This document shows positions 8,168 through 18,600 of a stretch of DNA of 25,076 bases, piece by piece. The position numbers and the translations under genes were made by a program. Source of the DNA: Sporisorium sorghi (taxonomy: Eukaryota; Basidiomycota; Ustilaginomycetes; Ustilaginales; Ustilaginaceae). Each line of letters begins with the position of its first letter. Position 1 is the stretch's first letter. The notes beneath the pieces were generated by a model, which saw only the letters and a list, made by a program, of their open reading frames with translations, did not search any database and had not been told where the DNA came from. Location of the stretch: assembly GCA_023212695.1 (NCBI GenBank), contig JALCCG010000301.1:1-25076 (forward strand). The letters are read 5' to 3'.

Positions 8168-9658
8168 CACGACTCGCATAACAGCAACCTATCGAGAACA
8201 GTAGACGAGACAAATGCGGTCCTGCCAGCCGGGACGCTCGAACGAAGCATCGACGCTGGAGCGGATCAAAGTTCACACATCCCAGAGCAGTCTGATCGAC
8301 GGTACGATTTGTCTCTACTCGCTGCTAGACCCGTCCCGCGCACAGCAGCAGCAGCAGCAGCATCGATACAGGCGGACACCACATCCACATTCACCGTCGC
8401 AGCAGCAGGATCGCAGTCCGCATCGTCGCTGCAGATCCGTCCACCCGTGCCTGCAGCCATGACAGTGGTACCACCACAAGCCACATGTCGTTTCACATTC
8501 TTCTCCAAGCGTCCTGCTCCTCGAGCGTCGACGTCGTTCACCGCTAGAAGCGCGGTCGAGCGCCAGCCAGCCGCCGAGCAACCCAGCATGCTCTCGCGCG
8601 ACGACGACGATGCTCAACCTCACCTCGACCCTCGCATCTCCGGCCCCCGTGCAGCAATCGCGCTTCGAAAGAACGGTTGCGACTCATCGATCCGCGCCAC
8701 GCTGCCGCCGATGAACGCGTTCGAAGCGTCGTACGACTCGCTCCCGTTTCGCGCTGCCTCGGACTCGGTCGAGCACCAGCAGCTGGAGCAGCACTCGATC
8801 CTCCCTCCACCGACGCTCCACTTTACACTGTCGAGCATCACGCCGATCTCGCGCATCCTCGCGCACCCGCTGCACTACATCTCGTCCACACCGCGTTCCT
8901 CCGCTGCTGCTACGGGGGCGGGGGCGGTGGGCGGTATCAGCTCGCGCGTCAACCTGCTGGTCGTCGTCAGGGACGTGGGCGAGGTGATGCGCGTGCGGTC
9001 CAAGTTCGCTGTCGACCCGCCTGCGTTCCAGAACAAAGTCCGCTCAGCGCGAGGTGACGTGGGCCGGGGCACGAGCCGGGCGTTCGATCAAGCGCTGCGC
9101 GAGCACGATCCCAGCGTTGGGTCGGGGGACGGCAAGACGGAGCGCGTGGAACTCGTGGTGATGGACGGGCAGATGTCGCCCATCCGTCGGCTGGTCGACA
9201 GCGAGAGCGCCGGGTGGAGCGTTGTAGAGGAGCCGCTGGAGAAGGCGCTTTTCACCGTCGTGCTCTGGGGCCAGCTCGCGCGGGATTGGACCACCGATGC
9301 CCCGCCCAGCGACCCCAACGAATCGGGTTCCGGCACCTCCACCACGCTAACGCCAACCGCGCTGCAGCCGGGGGATATCGTCGCGCTGACCAACCTCTCG
9401 CTCTCCCCGCGTCTGCCTCCCGCTGCTGGCCCAGATGCAAAGCGACGCCTGGGAACGGGCCTGCCCGCAAAGATCGCCCTCACCGCCCACGCCTCCGCAG
9501 CGAACAGGAGCGCCGTCGAGCTGTGCTACCGTTGCGATCTCCTCGATCCGGTCAAGGATGCGCGCAGGAACTTTGACGACGATGTCGCGGCGTTCGATCT
9601 CAGGTCGCGCCGCGTGTTTGAGCTGGCGCGGCTGTGGAGGTGTCACGGTCGTGTTTAG
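7625..9658 (+). CDS. Putative OB-fold protein resembling Shieldin complex subunit 2
   Basis: 677 residues, intact, single exon; A at -3 of the ATG. Residues 1 to about 400 are low-complexity with nine consecutive Asp near 172-180 and Ala and Ser runs. The folded part is the C-terminal 280 residues: VNLLVVVRDVG (about 443-453), VELVVMDGQ, then ALFTVVLWGQLARDW (about 541-555) and LQPGDIVALTNLSLS (about 581-595), ending with VELCYRC (about 632) and a final RRVFELARLWR. Strand, turn and 'VVLWG...PGDIV.LTN' order fit an OB fold that binds single-stranded DNA. It most resembles the OB region of SHLD2/FAM35A, which protects DNA ends with REV7 in animals. This is my reading from motif memory, not a search. 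Alternatives are an RPA1-like or telomere-protein OB fold. The short hydrophobic N-terminus (SLVFVPPP) could be a partner-binding strand, as in SHLD2. Confidence 0.85.
8138..8164 (+). repeat. (GAC)9 coding microsatellite
   Basis: Nine GAC units in frame encode nine Asp in the disordered part of the OB-fold protein, followed by Glu-His-Asp. It is likely length-variable between strains. Confidence 0.9.
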
Positions 9659-9880
9659 CGACAAGCGGAAGCATGGTGGTGCTGGTGGTGGCGGCATGAA
9701 GAGGGCGAGTGGCGCTTGGTTGGCAAAGAGGTGTGAGAAGAATGCTCGGTTTGATCTTTGTGTCGATAAAAGTGCAAGTTTACACAGAGCGCTGGAAGCT
9801 CGCTCTCGAGATTGAAATCGAGGTCTTTTTTGACTGTATCTTCTGCGTCTGCGTCTGTGTGTGCAGCCTATCCGTCGGCA
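9659..9880. other. Convergent intergenic spacer
   Basis: 222 bases lie between facing stop codons. A short TCTGCG/TGTG-type repeat near 9840-9864 is the only structure seen. It must hold the 3' ends of both transcripts. Confidence 0.65.
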
Positions 9881-10468
9881 TCACCACCAACTCCCCGCCT
9901 GCGGCGTACCTCCCTCGCCCAGATCCACACCATTGCCGCCATGAGTCCCATTCGACCCCTCGCCACCGCTACTCAACAACCGACTGAAATCGCTATCCCT
10001 CCTCCCCTGCCCCGCACTGCTCCCTGGCCGATTCGGCGTCGCCGCCAAGTCCAGCATGACACTATCACTGCTGCCGCTACCTCCACCGCCGCCTAGATTG
10101 CTCGGCGTGCCCACACCCCCCGCGACATCCAGCGCAATGTCCTCCGCACCACTGGCTCCCTCGTTCCCACCTCCACCGCCGCCGCTAGCCGCACCAAACC
10201 CAGCGCCAGCGCCGAACGGAACATGGATGCCCGCAGCAGCCGCGACCGACGCAGTGGCGCCCAGCGGGTTCTGCGCGAAGAATGCCGGGAACTTCTCCGC
10301 AGCTTGGTGCACGGCATACGCGAGTGCAGGGTGGGCCGAGAACGCCGCAGAGAGCGTCTGGATGTCCGTGTGCCCCGGCACGGCGACCGAGAGGGGCGGC
10401 GACGTCGCCGACGCGCTCGACGAGCCCTGCGTACTGTTCGAGTCCGACATCGAGGGTGGGCCGGATGG

Positions 10469-10504
<36 letters not shown>

Positions 10505-13285
10505 GGGCTGAGGCTGTGCCGCTTGCTGCTCCTGCTGCTGCTGCTGCTGTTGCGACCACAAATCCCAGCCATACCGCGCTGCGGACGCACCAACACCACC
10601 GGATCCCACGGCAGAGGCGGGGGATGCACCGGCTTGCTGCTGCATAGGCACGCTGTCCGTCGAGAAGCGGTTGACCGCCGTAGCAAACGCGTCGTTGAGC
10701 TGCGTCGCAATGTTGGAATCGCCACCGCCGGTGTTGCCCGCTCCCAGTCCGAGCGACGGCCAGTCCGATTCCGGGAACGACGCCGATCCAGGCGCCGACG
10801 CCGCTGTGGCGTTCGCAGACGCGCCCGCGCCCGTCTCCAGCTTGATGTCCGGCTGCAGCTGGAACGTCACCGAGTTCGACTTGGCCCTCGCCGGCTTGTC
10901 GACCGCCATCGGCTCGTCCATCCTTGCCGCTGCTCCTGCGCCCTCCGCCCCTGCAGAAGTCGCCGAAGTCGCACTCTGCGGCTGCGGCGACGTGCGTCGC
11001 GAACTAGCCGCCGAGGCCCGCCCCCGCTTCTCGTCATACCTCGAGCGCTTCTTGATCACATCGGCCCGCATCGTCACCGGTCGATGCTCGTTGTGCAACT
11101 TCAGATACAGACCACACGCATTGCACACCGTATGCCCCGCATCGTCCTTCCTCCACAACGGCGTCGTGTACGTCCCGCAGTTGAAGCACGACATCATGTC
11201 CTCTGCACCGGGCGATCCGGGGCGCGAGGGCGATCCGGCTCTCGAGCCCGGCGCGGATGCGCCACCGGGCGTGGCCGACGGCGTGATGTGACCCGAGTGC
11301 GAGTAGCTGTGGTGATTCTTGAGGCTCTTGGGACGCGGTGTCTTGTGCAGCTTGAGGTAGAGGCCGCAGGCGTTGCACAGCAGCAGGTCGTTGGGATCGC
11401 GTCGCCACAGTGGTGTCGAGGTGGCACCGCAGTTGGTGCACTGCGCCTGCGTGGGATGCGCGCTGCCCGAGGCAAACGCCACACTTGGCGTGCTGCTCCC
11501 TGGTGGAAGCCCATCCGGTCTCTTGTTGAGGTCCGGGTTGATGGCAGTGAAGGCGATCGAGCCGGCAATGCTTCGGCGACCGCGACCTTTTGGCTTGGGC
11601 ATGCCATCAGCATTGCTGCTGGTGAGCGAGCTGTCGGTCGAGTGTCGCTTGATTGCCGCCGCCTTCGAGGTGCCGGCGCTGGTAGAAGGACCTGGGCTAG
11701 AGCCGGACCGACCAATGTTGGCCAGCGTCGGGCGCAATGTAGGCGACGAGGGTGCCGAGAGCGAGTCGACGGGACGATCGGCGCCCTGGAACGGCCCGGC
11801 TTCCGGTGCGAGCAACGGAGTGGTGGGCACCGAAACTGACGTTCCCCGCGCACCAAACGCAGGCGGTTGCATCGCCCCACCGACCATCGAGGTGTCGATC
11901 TGAAGGCCATTCCGCGCGTTTTGTGCATTGGCGATGCTGGCATAGCCCGACAAAGGTAGATGGGCGCCTTCGGGCAAGCTTTGCGGATCAGCGCCAAACA
12001 GCGACGTAGCCGAAGCGAGCCAGTCCGGTTGCGCATCGCCGTTCTGTCCACCGTCCGCGACATTGCCGCTCCAACTGCTGCTGCCCACGCTTTCGTCGGG
12101 AGATGGCTCCTTGGAAACTGGCCTAGAGGTGTGTTGGAGGTGGGTACGCTGCGTCTGCTCTGCCAATTTGCGGATGGTACGGAATTCCTCGGCTTTCTTC
12201 CGTGCCAGCTCTGAGGCCACCTTTTGCGGTTGCGGATCGGTCTTTTTCCTCCTGATCTGCTTCAGTTTGGCTGGTCCAGTGGATGGCCGGCTCGGACCTG
12301 CGGAAGCGGAAGGAGCGGTCGAAGGAGTCTGCTGCTGTTCCTCTTGCTGTTGCTGCGGCTGTGTCGTCGTCGGGTCGGCCAAGGTCTGGTCGAAAGGAGC
12401 ATTGAAGTTGGGCAAATCGCCCACGGGCAGACCGAGATCCGCTAGATCCATCTGCACATCCTCCATGTTGCCCAATCCTGCAAGCAAGCTGTCGAGAGGA
12501 GCGTTGAGGTCGATGTGATGGTTGAGCAACAGATCGCGCTCAGCCGCCTCGATATCTTCGAGCCTGTAGCCGCCCGATGCGTGGCCCACGTCGCCGAGTC
12601 CAGCGCTTGCCATGATCTGATCAAAGGAGGCGCCGGCGTCGAGCATGGCGCTGTCGGCTTGGGTGTTGGAGCCCATCTGCATGACACTGGTGCGCGTCTC
12701 GCCGCTGCTGGACGTCTGAGGCGAGAGAGTGAGCGAAAACTTGTTGGTGGTGCCGACGGGGCCGTTCTGGCGTTGCGCCTGTGCATACTCCTTGGATGCG
12801 TCCTTGTTGCCGACCGTGGTCTGCTTGAAGTTGACGGCGGGGTCGAGCGCAAACGTATACTGCATCTCCTTCATGCTCTGCTTGCTGCCGTTGCGGAACT
12901 TGCCTTGGAGCTTTGCCACGGCGAGGGCACGCAGCTTCTGACGCTCGACTGCCTTTTTGCGGAGCGCCTCGCCTGAATCGGTCTTGCGGAAGGGCGGAGC
13001 AGTGAGCTCGCCGATAGCTCGACCCTTGTCTCGGTCGAGCTTCTCGCCGGTGCTTTTGGAAAGCTTTTTGAAGTCACGTCTGCTCTTGACATCGTCGTTC
13101 TCGACCATGAGATCGTGGAGGTACCATAGCCTCCAACTGAGGTTTTCGAGACGTTGACCCTGCTCGAGGTGGGCGGCAACCTTGGTGCAGACCCTCCATG
13201 TGCGCGTGAGTGATTCCTCGTCGTGCAGGTTGGAAAAGGGGCTGAACGACTTGTTGCCTTTGACTTTGAGCAGGAGCGGTGCCAT
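9881..13285 (-). CDS. GATA-type transcription factor, AreA-type N-terminus, two zinc fingers
   Basis: 1134 residues, intact, single exon, A at -3. Residues about 20-60 (FSPFSNLHD ... RLENLSWRLWYLHDLM) match the N-terminal domain of fungal nitrogen-type GATA factors (AreA/Gaf1 group). Finger 1 is C616-x2-C619-x17-C637-x2-C640; finger 2 is C700-x2-C703-x17-C721-x2-C724, followed by a basic tail (VIKKRSRYDEKR) usual for DNA contact. Both contain the TPLWR and CNACGLYLKLH signatures. The 59-residue linker is Ser/Gly/Pro-rich and has no cysteine. The rest is disordered: a Gln-rich stretch at 912-939 and a Gly-rich C-terminus. It should act in the nucleus on GATA sites, probably in nitrogen or metabolic control, but the target pathway is inference. 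Two fingers recall the iron regulators Urbs1/SreA, yet these have a cysteine-rich linker and lack the AreA N-terminal domain. Confidence 0.95.
10469..10552 (-). repeat. CAG/CAA repeats encoding poly-Gln in the GATA factor
   Basis: Two CTG-rich tracts on the plus strand (about 10469-10503 and 10531-10552) read as CAG/CAA on the coding strand and give about twelve and seven consecutive Gln, separated by a short Gln/Pro/Ala spacer. Gln-rich segments often act as activation domains. Length variation between strains is likely. Confidence 0.85.
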
Positions 13286-14201
13286 TTTTGCGTGACGGCG
13301 GCGTCAGACAGACTCGGCTTGTCTGTCGCAGGCGAGATCACAGGAGAGAAGAAGATAGCGTGGTGGAGCGTGATGGAAGGGCGGATCAAATGTCGGAAAC
13401 CGTTTGAAGTGATGTCGCTTTGGTGGTGGTAGTGTGAAGGATGGAGGTGAGCAGATGCGATGCGTTGCTCGCGTCAGAGCTGAGCGAGAAGCAGCAAGGA
13501 TCGTTGAGCTGTGCTGAGTTGCTGATGGGGAGCTGACTGGCTGACTGAGCTTTCGACGAGGTATCGGCAGATGTCGCGCTCGTCAGTCAAGCGCTACTGA
13601 TGACCTGGTCGGATGAGCCGAAAGGCGGATATGCAGTGGATAGCTGCAGCTGACCGCACCGAGTGCTGCGATCAAACAAGCTCTGCAGCAGTCCCACCGT
13701 CGGAATCGGAAAGACGTGATGTATGGTCTCTAAGTTCGAGGCACTGTCAGCCGATGTGAAGTTTGTCGGGCTGGATGAAAGGTGTCCGTCCACTCGAGTG
13801 TGAGTTTAGAGGGAAATAAGCTTTGAGTTGTGTGGATGGCTGGAAAAGAGGAGACCGTGAGAGCACACGGCGACTCTCGTTCTGGACCCAAGCTCAAGCT
13901 CCCAGTCGTTTGTGATCGTCCCTCGCAACGCGGGCGAGTCGGTATCCTCGTTGAGAGAAGCAAGCTTAGAGCAGCGGTTGTCTATGTCGATGCTTGTCTC
14001 TAACCTTGCGACGCTGGTTGCAACGGAGCGCAACACGGGGAAGCTGCTTTGCTGTCGAGTGGCCGAGCTTGTGCAAGTCGAGATGAGAGTGACTTGACGA
14101 CTGCAGAGTGCAGATGGGGATGGTGGATGTCAATTCGGTCGATGACGACGAGGCGAAGGGAGAGAGAGGGAGAGAATGCAAAAGTGAAGAAAAACTGGGA
14201 T
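13286..14201 (-). promoter_or_regulatory. Inferred long ATG-free 5' leader of the GATA-factor gene
   Basis: Reading line by line, I find no CAT on the plus strand from 13286 to 14201, so the sense strand of the GATA gene has no ATG for 916 bases before its start codon. By chance about 14 would be expected. The opposite strand has 24. The first sense ATGs upstream lie at 14202-14208, and beyond that CAT frequency is normal (about 17 in the next 1.5 kb). Absence of upstream AUG over exactly the stretch abutting the start codon suggests a transcribed, ribosome-scanned 5' leader of about 0.9 kb. No intron signals are obvious in it. Transcription itself is inferred. Confidence 0.6.
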
Positions 14202-14563
14202 CATGCATGACCCAGGTCGTAGGCGAGTCAAAATCGCCTTGAGCAGCGGCTGCTGGACGACGAGGAGGGAGCAAGAAGGCCTGCTGCTGCAAACGAGGAG
14301 AGAAGAACTGCCTGCAGCTGCTGCTGCTGCAAAGACGGGCCTGACTCGCGACGAGTGCCAAGGTGCAGCTGAGAGGAAAGGGAAGAAAAAAAAAAAATCT
14401 CAGCCCCAAGAAAGAGTGCCCTTCGTCGTGGGGAAACAAAAATTAGAGGAAGGGGAGCAGCAGCAGCAGCGAAGAGCACGGGACACGCAACGACGCCCTC
14501 CTTCTCCAAGCGGGAATTGGGCAGAAACGGAGGTCGAACTCATTGCCGCGGGAGCAGTCTTCC

Positions 14564-14565
<2 letters not shown>

Positions 14566-14598
<33 letters not shown>
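14566..14598. repeat. (AGC)11 microsatellite, non-coding
   Basis: Eleven perfect AGC units (33 bp) outside any supported gene. A shorter CTGCTGCTGC cluster lies around 14280-14330. Confidence 0.9.
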
Positions 14599-14599
<1 letters not shown>

Positions 14600-14672
14600 A
14601 AGTTCAATTCTTTTTATTTGAGATAGCGACCACGCATCGGAGAACAAAAGCCGCTCTCCGCCTCCGCCAGCG

Positions 14673-14686
14673 CCCCCCCCCCCCCC
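14673..14686. repeat. C14 homopolymer
   Basis: Fourteen consecutive C on the plus strand. Confidence 0.9.
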
Positions 14687-14866
14687 TGCCTAATTGTTCT
14701 GGCTTCGCCCGAGCTGAGCTGCCACGCTGCTCTGCTCAACAGTGTGGGTTCGCGATGATTCCAATACAGAGCTGCAGCTAAGCAGAAGGTGACACTACAA
14801 CCCCATCTCTGAAGGATATGAGGAGAAAGGGGAAGAAACGAGAGAGAGAGAGTGGAGCGCGAGACC

Positions 14867-14924
14867 AAAAATAAAAATAAAAATAAAAATAAAATAAAAA
14901 CAAAAAACAAAAAACAAAAAAAAG
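14867..14924. repeat. A-rich (AAAAT)n/(AAAAAAC)n tract
   Basis: AAAAT-type units followed by CAAAAAA-type units, nearly pure A with regular T or C interruptions over about 58 bp. Such a tract is likely to be stiff and nucleosome-poor, as known for poly(dA:dT) tracts in fungal promoters. Confidence 0.85.
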
Positions 14925-15013
14925 ACAGGAACAGAAGGAGAGAGACAGAGTTCGACCGCGTCGCGCAGGGTCTTTGCTGGATGAGGACCGGTCTTTCTTC
15001 CGCAGCAGAGTGG

Positions 15014-15052
15014 TTTTTTTTTTTTTCCCTCTCTCTCTCTCTCTCTCTCTCT
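15014..15052. repeat. T13 run followed by (CT)12
   Basis: Thirteen T at 15014-15026 and twelve CT units at 15029-15052. On the GATA gene's sense strand this reads as (AG)12 then A13. Confidence 0.9.
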
Positions 15053-15313
15053 TTCGTGCCTAAGCACAGGCCGAGAACTTGAAGGAGATTTCATGCACAC
15101 GCGTGACCGGCATCGAGAGCGGTGATCAGCGGCGGCATTCTTTTGTTTGTCCACCTCGCTCGCTCTTTCCGCTCAAAGCTTTTTGCGTTGAGCTTGCTCT
15201 GCTCCAGTCTTGGTTCGTACAGTGTCTCGACCAGCGAATCAGCCCGTTCCATAGCTTATCAGTGGCAGCTCGGGGGGGGGTCCGAAGCATTGGGGGCGAG
15301 GACACCGGCGATG

Positions 15314-15325
15314 AACCCTAGGGTT
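15314..15325. promoter_or_regulatory. 12-bp palindrome of two head-to-head telomere-repeat halves
   Basis: The sequence AACCCTAGGGTT is a perfect palindrome. Each arm reads TAGGGTT, matching part of the TTAGGG telomere repeat used by smut fungi. Single internal TTAGGG-like sites are bound by Tbf1/Teb1/Tay1-type Myb proteins in several fungi. A role here is speculative, since one 12-mer can occur by chance. Confidence 0.25.
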
Positions 15326-15689
15326 TTCCCTTCTTTTCTCTACAACGGCATAAGCGAGGTCGAGGGAAACCCAGCCGAAGATGCCAATCTGATATTTTTC
15401 TGTCACAGCCAGCTTGAGACGCTTTTCTCGCTCTCACGAACAAGTAGCGCCTCCGCACAGGCATCCAAGGTGGCAGTTCCGGAGGCTCTCCCTGAGCAGA
15501 CGCCACCCATTCGGAAAGTCCCCCGACGTCATGAGAGCAGTTCTGCAGAGTGAATCCACCACTTGCGCCTCTTTGCAGCCACCTCACTTGACACCGAGCT
15601 CAAGCAGAAACAGACCCGAAATTTCACCATCCCTTCCGAGCGTACGGCTGTCAGGTATGTTGCCCATCTGCTAGAGAGACGTCGGCATG

Positions 15690-18600
15690 CTACTCCGTCG
15701 ACACTTGATGATGCTCGACATACTGCCCCACAACCTCCTCCAACCCCTCTGCACCGTCACGGAGGAACGTCTCAGTGACAACACTAAATCTCGCTTCTTC
15801 CTCGCCTCCCTGCCGCGTCGCAGCCAGCTCCGCCACACCGGCAGGCTCCAGCGTGCACCTGAGCGTCTTTCTCCCCACCCAGCCTCCTCCTCCACCTCCT
15901 GGTGCCACTTCTGTCCCTGACCACACAGAGTCTGTGAGCTGCACTGTGACCCGTGCTGTATAGCGGTCCGAAAAGTTGCGCACCACAAACGTCCACTTGC
16001 ATCTCTCCCCTGCCTCGGTCTCGACATGCACCACGACCGGACACTGTTCGCTCCCCAACCTGCTCGACACCACATTGTTCAGCAGACTCGCCTTCTCGCG
16101 CAGCGTCTCGGCGTATAAGCTCCTTACCTGCCCTGTACCCTTGCCCGCATCCTTGAGCTGCGGCGGATGCGTGATCGCCCGGATCCCACTACGCAGCGGA
16201 CCCGGCTGCAGCGCGTGCACCGCCAGCTGACCCTCCCTCTGTTCGATAGAAAGATGCACGAGTACATCCAGCTCGCGCGCTTCCCAGAGCGTGAACGCCG
16301 CGGCGCGCTCGCGGGAGCTGATGGTGGGGAAGTCGAGTGCCAGTGAAGCTCGGCGCCATGCTTTGCGCGCTTCGGTGTGCAACGGTGGTGCGAACGTGCA
16401 AGTGGTGGAGGCGTAGGTATGCGTCGACAGCTGCACTCTTGCGTCCTGGGGCGGCGGGCGGCGCGTGTCGCGGCTGAGCAGCAGATCTTGCAGCTTGGTC
16501 GCCGTATACTCCTCTTCCTCTTCCTTCCCCTGCTGCCCTTGCACCGCCTCAACCTGCACGCGACCACGCCACACCTGCTTCGGCGCAATCACAATTGCAC
16601 CCGCCTCTTTCTTCTCCCCCGCGAGCACCCACCGCGGACTGAGCACCGACAGCGCTCGCAACTGCACCTCGTCCCGCTCCACCAGACTTTTGACCTCTAC
16701 CGCCACCTCGTGCACGCACGCCGTGCTGCTGCTGCGCAGCGGTCGCGTCTGCACGCTCACCTGCACGGCGGGCACCACATGTACCAACAGCGCCAGCCGC
16801 GACAGGTACGTCTCGCCGTCCTCGGACGAAAAGGGCACCAGCCAGGCTAAGCTGACGTCTCCCGTGCGGACCGGACGCACCGTGAGGTCAACCTCGACCT
16901 CCTCGCCCGGCGCTAGCTCTGCATGCCCTTCTGCCTCGAACACACTCTGCGGCACCGCTGCACCCAGATGGTTCGGCACCGTCCAGTCACCCTCGATGAC
17001 AGCTTCATCGCTGCCAAACGCCGCCGCCTCCGGCTGGTCGCACAGCGCACGCACGTCGTCGATTGTCGTCGTGCCCTCATTCTTGAGCACCACTTTGAGA
17101 CGCACTAGCTCGCCCAGGAACACCTGCTTCTGCGGCGGCGGCGCATCCACGATCCTGGCTGTGAGGGTGGGCCGAGGCGCGTGCACCGAGATGGCCAGGC
17201 TGAGGTCCGGACCGTATGTGGTGGATGTGCGGTGCTGCTTGGTCGTGTTGAGTCGGGGTCCTTTTTTATCGAGCTGTTGGACGAGATCGATCGTGTCGGC
17301 GAGCTTGAACCTGATGCTGCTGACACGAAGGCTTTGGGCCTCCTTGTTGACGCGCATCGCCACCCTGGTTTTGCGGGACTGCAACGGGCCCAACGTACAC
17401 CTCCCCGCGTCCTCGCATTCAAAGTCGTCCGCGCCCAGCTCTGCCGCTGTACCGTCCACCAACTGCTGCTGCAGCACAGGCCGGATCGCATCAACGGCCA
17501 CCTCCACTCCCAACGGATTCCTCACCTCGACTTCCAACCAGAACGTCTGCCCGACGGGCACCTGCCTCGCCTGCGTCGACGTCCGGCTCGTCGCCCGCTT
17601 GCGTCGCCTCTTCTCCCCACTCTTCAGCGTCCTCTCCCCTAGACCATGCTGCACGAGCTGCTCCTCCAGCCTCGCCCACACGGCCTCGTCTACCGCCGCT
17701 GTCGCCGATGCGCTCGACTCGGGCACAAAGCGCAGCACCGCACTCGCCGTGTCAAACACGTCAAACGGCAGAGCCAGCGCTGTACCTCTCTCACCAGAGT
17801 ACTTGTACGCCGTCTGCACGTCCTGCAAGAACCGCTCGTGTTTTGCGCTCGAATTCGCGCTCGGGCGGATCAGCTTGACGAGGTGCGCCACCGCCGTGTC
17901 CGAATCGCCCTCGTTGTACGCCTGCATGCCCAGCTCGTGCTCGATGTGATTTTCAATCAGCGCCCACCCTTTCCGACGATACACCAGCGCAGCCTGAGCG
18001 TAACACCGCAGCGACAAAATCTTCTGCCCGCACGCCTGGTACCTGTGCGCCGCCGTGACGAGATACAGTGCGAATTTGCGCAGCGCCGGCCTCGGCTTGA
18101 GTTGGAGACACGCCAGCGCGGCCTGCTCGAGCAACAGCGGCGCCAGTACCTCGTCTGCGCGCTGCGACATGCGCAGTAAGCCTGCCGGCGCAGGCTGCAA
18201 GTAGCCCAACATACGGTAGGCTTCGTAGTACAGCAGCGTCGCGCGCAGCGCCAGGTTGTCCTCCTCGACCGCCGCCGAAGCGCTGCTACCGCGTGTAGAC
18301 GAGCGCAAGTCATACTCGTAGCACGCCTGCGCCAGGTAACTGTCCACATCGATGGGCGCACTGCGAGAGGTATACATGATCATCAGGTGCGAGAGGCCAA
18401 ACATCTCGGTGGCGCCCGCCGCGTGCCGGCTCGCCTTGTCGCTGGCGAAATCCTTGCGGCCCATGTCGTACATGCTCGCAGCCAACTTGTAGTCGCGGAT
18501 GGTAAAGGCGAAGTCGGCCAGCCGCCGCGTTTGCGCTTCGATCGATGTGTAGGGGTAGAAATCGTGGTGTTGGTCGTACCCGCCGGAAGTGGTGAGCCCG

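Larger units (their letters stand above)
14202..15689. other. Gene-free, repeat-dense region: likely GATA-gene promoter and Trs85 3' flank
   Basis: No ORF of convincing composition was found on either strand. Candidates (14203-14781 plus, 15122-15553 plus) are made of repeat-derived residues or lack any recognisable motif. The region holds AGC, C, AAAAT, T and CT repeats and a 12-bp telomere-like palindrome. It probably contains the promoter of the GATA gene on its left and the 3' untranslated part of the Trs85 gene on its right. Confidence 0.5.

Noticed and set aside
10223..11839. 538-residue plus-strand frame opposite the GATA factor
   Set aside because: It is almost entirely Arg and Leu from the complement of repeats and zinc-finger codons. 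The opposite strand carries two intact GATA fingers.
9881..13285. Assignment of the GATA factor as Urbs1/SreA iron regulator
   Set aside because: The linker between the fingers has no cysteines, whereas that family has a cysteine-rich linker. The N-terminal AreA-type domain also argues against it.
14203..14781. 192-residue plus-strand ORF in the large gap
   Set aside because: Made of Gln, Lys and Ser runs from microsatellites, and shows no folded-domain pattern.
13353..15261. GATA-factor autoregulatory sites (AGATAG at 13353 and 14621, TTATCA at 15256)
   Set aside because: Three WGATAR matches in 2.4 kb is no more than chance (about four to five expected on both strands), and they are not clustered.
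15122..15553. 143-residue plus-strand ORF in the large gap
   Set aside because: No recognisable domain. The N-terminal hydrophobic stretch could mimic a signal peptide, but composition and context give no support. I cannot exclude it fully.
16465..17949. 494-residue plus-strand frame opposite Trs85
   Set aside because: Ser/Thr/Cys-rich shadow of conserved Trs85 coding sequence, with no motif of its own.
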